DNA from: Cymbidium sinense
Taxonomy: Eukaryota > Streptophyta > Magnoliopsida > Asparagales > Orchidaceae
Reading direction: 5' to 3'
Assembly (NCBI GenBank): GCA_021442155.1
Contig: JAKCPB010001418.1
Location: 102,751 to 166,750, forward strand
Length of the DNA stretch: 64,000 nt
In this document: piece by piece, positions 56,788-64,000 of the stretch
How the letters are laid out: every line of letters starts with the position of its first letter
How positions within the stretch are numbered: position 1 is the stretch's first letter
Made by a program: the position numbers and the translations under genes
Notes under the pieces: model-generated
Seen by the model: only the letters and a program-made list of their open reading frames with translations
Database searches by the model: none
Told to the model about the DNA's origin: nothing

Positions 56788-58590
56788 ATTTAGTTTGGGT
56801 TTAGGTTTAGGGTTTTAGGTTTTATTTAGGTTAGGGTTTTTTATTTATTTTAGGGTTTAAGATTTTTTATTTTATTAGTTTAGGTTTGGTTTATTTAGGT
56901 TATTTAGGTTTTAGGGTTTAGGGTTTAGTTTAGGTTTATTTTAGGGTTTTTAGGGTTTAGTTTATTTTAGTTTAGGGTTTAAGTTTAGTTTATTTTTTTT
57001 ATTTTATTTAGTTTAATTTTTAGGTTTAGGTTTAAGTTTATTTTATTTTTTGGTTTAGTTTATCTTTTTTTATTTTTTTTATTTAGGTTTATTTTTTTAT
57101 TTTTAGGTTTAGGTTTCTTTTTTATTTTATTTTTTTTTAGTTTAGTTTAGGTTTTATTTTAGGTTTATTTTAGGTTTTATTTTTAGTTTAGGTTTAGGTT
57201 TATTTTTATTTGTTGTATTTTATTTAGTTTAGGTTTAGGTTTAGTTTCTTTGTTTAGCTTTAGTTTATTTATTTTAATTTAGTTTATTTTTTTAGTTTAG
57301 GTTTAGGTTTATTTTTAGGTTTTGGTTTTTTTTTAGTTTAGGGTTTAGGTTTAACTTTTTATATATTTTTAGGACTTACATTTATGTTTATTTTTTAGGT
57401 TTAGGTTTTTATTTCGTTTTTATTTAATTTAATTTTAAGCTTTTTATTTTTATTTTACATTTAGTTTTAATCCTTTTAGGGTTTTTATTTTTAGGTTTAT
57501 TTTCTTTTTTAGTTTAGTTTAGGTTTTTTTTATTTTATTTTATTTTAGTTTTTATTTATATTATTTTATTTTTACAATTAGGTTAAGGTTTAAGTTTATA
57601 TTTTGGCTTAGGTTTTTATTCTATTTATTTAGGTTTAGGTTTATTTATTTATTTTAGTATTAAGTTTTATTTAGTTTAGGTTTAGATTTTTTGGTTTAGG
57701 GTTGTAGGTTTATTTTATTTTATTTTTATTTGTATTTTAATTTAGGTTTATTTCTTTATTTAGTTTAGTTTATTTGTTTTAGGTTTTTTTATTTTAGTTT
57801 AGGTTTTATTTTAATTTATTTTTAGGTTTTTTTATGTAGGTTTAGATGTTTTTTTAGTTTAGTTTTATTTTTTATATTATTTTTAGGTTTAGGTTTTTTA
57901 TTTTTTATTTTTTTTGTTTAGGTTTAAGTTTTTATTTTAGGCTTATTTCTAGGTTCAATTTTTTAGTTTAGGTTTTGGTTTATTTTAGTTTATTTTATGT
58001 TATTTAATTTAGTGTTTAGGTTTAGTTTATTTTAGGTTTAGGTTTAGGTTTAGGTTTTATTTATTTTGGTTTAGGTTAAGGTTTATCTTATTTTGTTTAT
58101 TTTAAGTTTATGTTTTTTTTTAGTTTATGGTTTAGGTTTTATTATTTATTTATTTATTAGTTTTATTTTTAAGTTTATTCTTTAGGTTTGAGTTTTTATT
58201 TAGTTCTTATTTTATTTTGTTTTAGGCTTATTTTATTTTTATTTTATGTTTAGCTTTTATTTTGTTTATGTTTCTTATTTTTTTATTTCATTTATTTTTT
58301 AGTTTAGTTTAGTTTTATTTATTTATTTTAGTTTATTTTTTATTTTCTATTTTATCTTTTTTAGGTTTAGGTATAGGTTTTAGTTTAGGTTTTTATTTCA
58401 TTTTATTTTATATTTATATTTTGGTTTACATTTTTCTCTATTTTTTAGGTTTTCTTTACTTTAGGTTTTAAGTTTTTAGCATTTTAGGGTTTTGGGTTTA
58501 AGGTTTTATGGTTTAGGGTTGTAGGTTTAGGGTTGTAGGTTGTAGGTTGTAGGTTTAGGGTTTAGGGTTAGGGACTTTTTTTAGTTCTTT

Positions 58591-58610
58591 AAATTAAGTA
58601 TACTGGTAAG
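58591..58610 (+). repeat. Anchor motif copy
   Basis: AAATTAAGTATACTGGTAAG, one A-to-T change in the core; GGG-rich repeat lies left and AT-rich repeat right. Confidence 0.82.
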
Positions 58611-60610
58611 TTTAGGTTTATTTAGTATATTTTTTAGTTTATTTTATTTTATTTTATTTAGTTTAGTTTATGTTTATGTTTGGTTTAGGTTTAAGTTTAG
58701 GTTTAGGTTTTATTTATTTTAGTTCATTGTAGTTTCAATTTTGGTTTATTTTATTTTATTTTAGGTTTATGTTTTTTTATTAGTTTAGGTTTGGTTTTAT
58801 TTTTTATTTATTTTTTAGATTTTATTTTTTAGGTTTGTTTTTTTGGGTTTAGGTTTTATTTAGTTTTAATTTATTTTATTTGTGGTTTATTTTATTTTTA
58901 TTTTATGTTTAGTTTTTATTTTATTTTAGTTTTTTATTCTTAGGTTTATTTTATTTTATTAGTTTAGTTAAGGTTTTCATTTATTTTACTTTAGTTTATT
59001 TTTATTAGTTTATTATATTTTATTTTAGGGTTTAGGTTTTAGTTTAGCTTTTTATTTTATTTTATGATTTTAATTTTAGGTTTATGCTTTATTATTTATT
59101 TTATTTGTTTTAGGTTTTAGGTTTTAGGGTTTAGGGTTTAGGGTTTTAGGATTAGGTTTAGGGTTAGGGTTTAGGTTTAGGGTTTAGGTTTAGTGTTTAG
59201 GGTTTAGGGTTTTAAATTTTAAGGTTTAGGTTAGGTTTAGGGTTAAATTTAGGGTTTAACTTTCTTTCTTTAGGGTTTTAGTTTATTGTATTTTAGGTTA
59301 GGTTTATAGTTTAGTTCAAGTTTAGGGTTATAGTTTAAATTTTAAGTTTATTTAGGTTTAAGGTTATATATTTAGTTATTTAGTATTTAGGTTTAGGTTA
59401 ATTTTAGTTTAAGGTTTAGATTTGGGAGTTTAAAATTTTAAGTTTAGTTTAAGGTTAGTTGTTTAAGTTTATAATTTAGTTTTAGTTTTAGGAGTTTAGA
59501 GTTTATAGTTTAGGTTAAGTTAGGGTTTAGGTTTAGTTTAGTTTACTATTTTGGGTTTTAGAGTTAATAGTTTTAGTGTTTAGTTTAAGTTTAGTTTAGT
59601 TTAGGGTTTAGGATTTAGGGTTTAAGTTTAGGTTTAGAGTTTAGGTTTTAGTTTAGGTTTAGTTTTTAGGGTTTAGGTTTTAGGGTTTTAGGTTTAGGAG
59701 TTTAGGTTAGGTTTAAGTTTAGGTTTAGGTTTTAAACATTTAGTTTAGGTTTAGCGTTTAGGGTTTAGGTTAGTTTAGTGTTTAGGGTTTAGCATTTTTT
59801 ATTTAGTTTAGGTTTAGGGTTTAGGTTTAGTGTTATGTTTATTTTTTGTTTAGTTTTATTTTTATTATTTTTTTTTGTTTTAGTTTAGGTTTTTATTTTA
59901 TTTTTTTAGGTTTTAGTTTTAGGTTTTATTTTAGGTTTATTTTAGGTTTTTTTCTTTAGTTTCTTAGGTTTACTTTTTGTTTATTTTAATTTATTTAGTT
60001 TAGGGTTTAGGTTTAGTTTATTTTAGGTTTAAGTTTAAGTTTTATTTATTTTGGTTTAGTTTATTTTAGTTTAGGTTTACGTTTATTTCATTTTGTTTAT
60101 TTTAGGTTTATTTTTTTTAGTTTAGTGTATAGGTTTTATTTTTTATTAATTTTTGGGTTTTATTTTTAGGTTTATATTTTAGGTTTAGGTTTATTAAGTT
60201 ATTATTTTATTTTATTTTCTTTTAGGTTTATTTTATTTTTATTTTAAGTCTACTTTTATTTTATTTAGGTTTTAATTTTTTATTTATTTTATTTTGTTTA
60301 CTTTAGGGTTTTATTTATTTTATTTTAGTTTAATTTTTGTTTTTTATTTTATTTTCTTTTTAGGTTTAGGTTTAATTTTAGGTTTTAGTTTAGGATTTTA
60401 TTTTATTTGTATATATTATTTTTGTTTTTTTATTTATTTTATTTTTAAGTTTTATTTAATTTGGGTTTAGGTTTTTAGCATTTTAGGGTTTTTGGTTTTG
60501 GGTTTTAGGGTTTAGGGTTTAGGGCTGTAGGTTGCAGGTTTAGGGTAAGTTTTAGTGTTTATGGTTTAGGGTTATGGTTTTTTAATTATTTTATTAATTA
60601 ATTATTTTAT

Positions 60611-60632
60611 TTAAATTAATTAAACTGGTAGG
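60611..60632 (+). repeat. Anchor motif copy
   Basis: AAATTAATTAAACTGGTAGG; it shares the preceding TTTTTTAATTATTTTATTA stretch with the copy at 42543. Confidence 0.83.
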
Positions 60633-60690
60633 TTTAGGTTTATTTAATTTATTTTTTAGTTTATTTTATCTTATTTTATTTTATTTAGTT

Positions 60691-60708
60691 TAGGTTTATG
60701 TATAGGTA
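60691..60708 (+). repeat. Target-site duplication, left copy (LINE)
   Basis: TAGGTTTATGTATAGGTA, identical to 62832-62849 at the other end of the LINE. Confidence 0.9.
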
Positions 60709-60959
60709 AGAGAAAATCTAAGTACAACATCGATTGTTAGTTTAGATTTTAAGATGAAAGGTTGTAAGTGAAAAAATAAACCAAATTATTATCTAGAATT
60801 AGATGGGGACACTTAAAAACACAAATAAAATATTTTTAAGAGTAAGTTACAAGAGATTAGAATTTGGGATGTTCATGAGAAAGCTAACATTATGGGAAAA
60901 AGTATCAAATTAAATTAAGTAAGTTCTAAAGATGTGCTTGGAGAATCAAAGGGAAAAGC

Positions 60960-62750
60960 TTCTTTTAATAAGAATAGTTGGTGGTGGAGTCAGAGTGTGC
61001 AAGAAAAGATAAAAAAATAAGAAGTATTGTTATAAAACTTGGTTTAGATATAAAAACTCAAAGAATAGGGAAAGATATGAAAGCAATATATGATGCAAAA
61101 AATTTAGCTTTTAGTGATTTATACAATAGATTAGATACCAAAGAAGGTGAAAGATGTATGTACAAGTTAGCCAACCAAAGAGAAAGGAGAAGTAAAGACA
61201 TAGTTCAAGTAAGGTGTATTAAGGATGAAAATAATAAAATGCTTTTTTTAGAAAAGCATATTGAAAATAGGTGAATGAGGTATTTTGATAAACTTTTCAA
61301 TGAAGGATCTGAAAGTACGATTGATTTTAGCAACCTGAATACCCTAAATAAAAATAGAGAATTTCATTTTTATCGTCGTATTAGTAAATCTGAAGATAGT
61401 GAAGCTTTATAGAAAATGAAATGTGGAAAATCAGTAGGACTAGATAATATTCCAATAAAAGTGTGGAAATGTTTAGGAGATCAAGAAATTTCTTGCCTTA
61501 CAAATTTTTTAATGTAATTTTAAATACTAAAAAGATGACAGATGAGTGGAGAAAGAGTTTGTTGGTTCCTATATTTAAGAATAAAGGTGATGCACAAGAG
61601 TGTGCAAATTATAGAGGAATTAAGTTAATGTGCCATACATTAAAATTATGGGAGAGAGTAATTGAGCATAGGTTATGATGTGATCAGTTTCTCACAATCA
61701 GTTTGGTTTCATGCTAGATTTACTATGGATGCTATACATTTGTTAAGGGTTTGATGGAGAAGCATAGAGAAGTAAGGAGGATCTACATATGATATTTATT
61801 GATTTAGAAAGCTTATGATAAAGTTTCAAGAGATGTTCTTTGGAGAGTTCTAGGATAGAAAGGAGTTAATATTGGTTATATTCAAGTCATTAAGGATATG
61901 TATATAAGAGTTGTTACTTGTGTCCAAACACAAGGAGGATTGACTAAATATTTTTCTATTCCAGTTGGATTACATCAAGGATCAGCTTTAAGCCCTTATC
62001 TTTTTTACTTTAATTATGGATGTTCTTACTAGGAATTTACAAGAAGATGTACCTAGGTGTATGCTTTTTGCTGATGACATTCTTCTTATTGATAAGAATA
62101 GAGAGGGAGTCCAACAGAAACTTAAATTATGGAGGTCAACTCTAGAGTCTAAAGGTTTTCATTTAAGTAGATCTAAAATTGAATATATGGAGTGTAATTT
62201 TAGTTATAGAAGTTCTAGTGGTAGTGTTGTGACATTAGGTGAACAAGTCATTAATAAGAGTGAGCATTTCTGATATTTAGGCTCTATTGTTCAAAATGAT
62301 GGTGAAATAGATGGAGATGTTAAGTAAATTCAAGTTGGATGATTGAAGTGGAGGAATGCATCGGCCTATTATGTGATAGAAAAGTTCCACTTAAACTTAA
62401 GGAAAATTTTATAAGATGGTGGTAAGACACGCAATGACTTATAGTGCGAGAATGTTGGCCAATAAAGAAGCATAAGACTAAGTTAAGTGTTACAGATGAG
62501 GATGCTTAAGTGGATGAGTGGCTTTACTCTTAGAGATAGAATGCAAAATAGTATATTAGAGAAAAAGTTGGGCTCTAGTGGTGGTAGATAAGATTAGGGA
62601 GTCACCTTAGATGGTTTGGCCACATATAAAGCATCAGTCCAATGACCCGATTAGGAGAGTAGAAAGATTTTCCTTATGTTAAGAAAGGTAGAGACTTGGT
62701 TAAGATGTATAAAAATCTTAGTATACTTGAATTTGACACATAATAGGACA
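60960..62750 (+). pseudogene. RTE LINE reverse transcriptase ORF, frameshifted
   Basis: The order of motifs is that of plant RTE proteins. 60978-61274 has FSDLYNRLDTKEGERCMYKL and a stop. 61463-61678 has KKMTDEWRKSLLVPIFKNKG and CANYRGIKLMCHTLKLWERV (RT fingers). NQFGF lies at about 61697, FIDLE (first catalytic Asp) at about 61796 and GLHQGSALSPYLF at about 61970. 62016-62273 has CMLFADDILLIDKNREGVQQ, with the catalytic FADD, then SRSKIEYMECNFS. A T-run near 62003 shifts the frame just before the FADD block. The endonuclease domain is absent by truncation. RT would copy the element RNA at the nicked target; this copy cannot. Confidence 0.92.
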
Positions 62751-62801
62751 CAATGGAGATGAAGGATTCATGTAGTCGACCCCACTTAGTGGGATTAAGG
62801 C

Positions 62802-62831
62802 TTGTTGTTGTTGTTGTTGTTCTTGTTGTTG
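62802..62831 (+). repeat. (TTG)n tail of the LINE
   Basis: Nine or ten TTG/TTC triplets with one C change form the 3' end of the RTE element and directly precede the right target-site duplication. Confidence 0.93.
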
Positions 62832-62849
62832 TAGGTTTATGTATAGGTA
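62832..62849 (+). repeat. Target-site duplication, right copy (LINE)
   Basis: TAGGTTTATGTATAGGTA, identical to 60691-60708; it fixes the 3' end of the LINE. Confidence 0.9.
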
Positions 62850-64000
62850 TAGGTTTTATTAATTTTAGTTTCGATTTAGGTATATTTTATTTTCATTTTA
62901 GGTTTAGGTTTTTTTTTAGTTTAGTGTTTAGGTTTTATTTTTTATTTATTTTTATGTTTTATTTTAATGTTTATATTTTAGGTATAGATTTTTATTTAGT
63001 TTTTAATTTATTTTATTTTTGTTTTATTTTATTTTTATTTTATGTTTAGTTTTTATATGATTTAGGATTTTTATTCTTAGGTTTATTTTATTTTTTAGTT
63101 TAGTTTAGGAGTTTATTTCCTTTATTTTAGTTATTTTTATTAGTTTATTATATTTTATTTTTAAGTTTAAGGTTAGGCATTAGTTTAGGTTTTTATTTTA
63201 TTTTATTTTTTATTTTATTTATGTTTATGTTTTTTATTTATTATATTTTTAGGTTTAATTTAGTGGTTTAGGTTTAGGGTTTAGGGTTTTTGGTTAGCCT
63301 AGGATTTAGGATTTAGGTTTTTAGTGTTTAGGGTTTAGGGTTTATGGTTTAGTGTTTAGGCATTAGGATTTAGGGTTTAGGGTTAGCTAACTTAGGGTTT
63401 AGAGTTAGTTTATTGTTTAGGGTTTAAGTTTCAGGGTTTAGGGTTCATGGTTTAGGGTTTAGGGTTAGTTTAGGGTTTTAGGTTTAGGGTTTAGGGTTTA
63501 GTGTTTAGGATTTAGGGTTAGGGTTAGGGTTTAGGGTTTAGTGTTTAGGGTTAGTTTATGGTTTAGGGTTAAGGGTTTATGATTTTTTAGTGTTTAGGGT
63601 TTAAGGTTTAGGGATTAGGGTTTAGGGTTAGTTTTAGGGTTTAGGGTTTAGGGTTTATGGTTTAGGGATTAGGGCTTTTTTTAAAAAAATTAAGTTAACC
63701 GGTAGGTTTAGGTTTATTTAGTTTATTTAGTTTATTTTTAATTTATTTTAGTTTATTTAATTTTTTATTTTTATTTAGGTTTATTTTTTACTTTTATTTA
63801 GTTTAGTTTATTTAATTTAGGTTTATTGATTTTAGTTTAGATTTTTTATTTTAGTTTATTTTTTAGGTTTAGGTTTAGGTTTATGCTTGTTTCTTAGGTT
63901 TAATTTTATCTTATTTTATTATTTTAGTTTAGGTTTTATTTTTTTATTTTAGATTTAGGTTTAGGTTTTATTTTATTTTTTTAGTTTTAGGGTTTTGGTT
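62850..64000 (+). repeat. Telomere-like array, block 8
   Basis: AT-rich repeat to about 63250 (continuation of the unit broken by the LINE), GGG-rich repeat to about 63675, an anchor, then AT-rich repeat to the window end. The frame at 62753-63049 joins the LINE tail to repeat and is not a gene. Confidence 0.9.
63681..63704 (+). repeat. Anchor motif copy
   Basis: AAAAAAATTAAGTTAACCGGTAGG; GGG-rich repeat lies left and TTTAGGTTTATTTAG right, as at the other copies. Confidence 0.83.

Larger units (their letters stand above)
55447..60708 (+). repeat. Telomere-like array, block 7
   Basis: Alternating GGG-rich and AT-rich repeat of constant orientation. Anchors lie at 58591 and 60611, with a weak one near 55870. 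58310-58550 matches 40500-40740, and 60250-60630 matches 42200-42560. 59100-59830 is an irregular mixture. The block is interrupted by the LINE at 60709. Confidence 0.9.
60709..62831 (+). mobile_element. 5'-truncated RTE-type LINE with (TTG)n tail
   Basis: The non-LTR retrotransposon is about 2.1 kb. It starts inside the coding region after the endonuclease, contains the linker, the reverse transcriptase and the C-terminal region, and ends in a (TTG)n tail at 62802-62831 after CCCACTTAGTGGGATTAAGG. RTE elements of plants commonly end in such a TTG repeat. A perfect 18-bp duplication flanks it. 5' truncation and a duplication of this length are typical of target-primed reverse transcription. 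Stops and frameshifts break the protein. Confidence 0.93.

Noticed and set aside
1..64000. A true chromosome end
   Set aside because: Repeat is heavily decayed, continues through both window edges and is interrupted by several old insertions; no long perfect terminal array is present.

Overview
The window looks like plant nuclear DNA. It is built mainly of interstitial, degenerate telomere-like repeat (plant type TTTAGGG and decayed forms such as TTTAGG, TTTAGTTTA and TTTATTTTA). All of it has the G-rich strand on +, and C is almost absent from + in these parts. About 46 kb of the 64 kb is this material. I see no intact host gene, no RNA gene and no CRISPR. The recognisable proteins are decayed plant retroelements plus repeated fragments of a plant glycine-rich RNA-binding protein gene. 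A flowering plant is well supported; the lineage is not.

Layout. 1-8566: telomere-like array, with a GGG-poor hexamer-type (TTTAGG) domain at 2170-7805. 8567-17409: first GRP fragment, then an array organised in roughly 1-kb units, including two successive copies of a roughly 2.95-kb block (9425-12375 and 12375-15353). 17410-18855: two GRP fragments about 1 kb apart. 18856-23727: array. 23728-25135: non-telomeric island with a broken Ty3/gypsy gag remnant. 25136-27350: array and a fourth GRP fragment. 27351-36890: a fifth GRP fragment split by a roughly 9.1-kb Ty1/copia element on the minus strand (two roughly 2.07-kb LTRs, PBS, PPT, broken gag-pol). 36890-45247: array with a sixth GRP fragment. 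45248-54745: non-telomeric island with a decayed Ty3/gypsy element of the Tat type (protease, RT, RNase H, second RNase H, start of integrase) and two families of short tandem repeats. 54746-60708: array with a seventh GRP fragment. 60709-62831: 5'-truncated RTE-type LINE with a (TTG)n tail and a perfect 18-bp target-site duplication. 62832-64000: array.

The most unusual thing is the organisation of the array itself. A short non-telomeric motif, close to AAATTAAGTAAACTGGTAGG, recurs at 17 clear and about 5 decayed sites. In nearly every case it sits at the switch from a TTTAGGG-rich stretch (left) to an AT-rich TTTATTTTA stretch (right). It therefore marks a higher-order repeat unit of about 0.9-1.1 kb in the best-ordered part. 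Larger segments carrying these units and the GRP fragment have been duplicated, and the retroelements landed afterwards. A plausible history, which is inference: telomere-type repeat became internal, a 5'-truncated GRP retrocopy was trapped in it, the composite was amplified in one orientation, decayed by point change and small indels, and was then hit by copia, Tat and RTE elements.

Limits: all alignments were made by eye. Homopolymer-rich repeat of this kind is error-prone in assembly, so some small indels and frameshifts could be technical.
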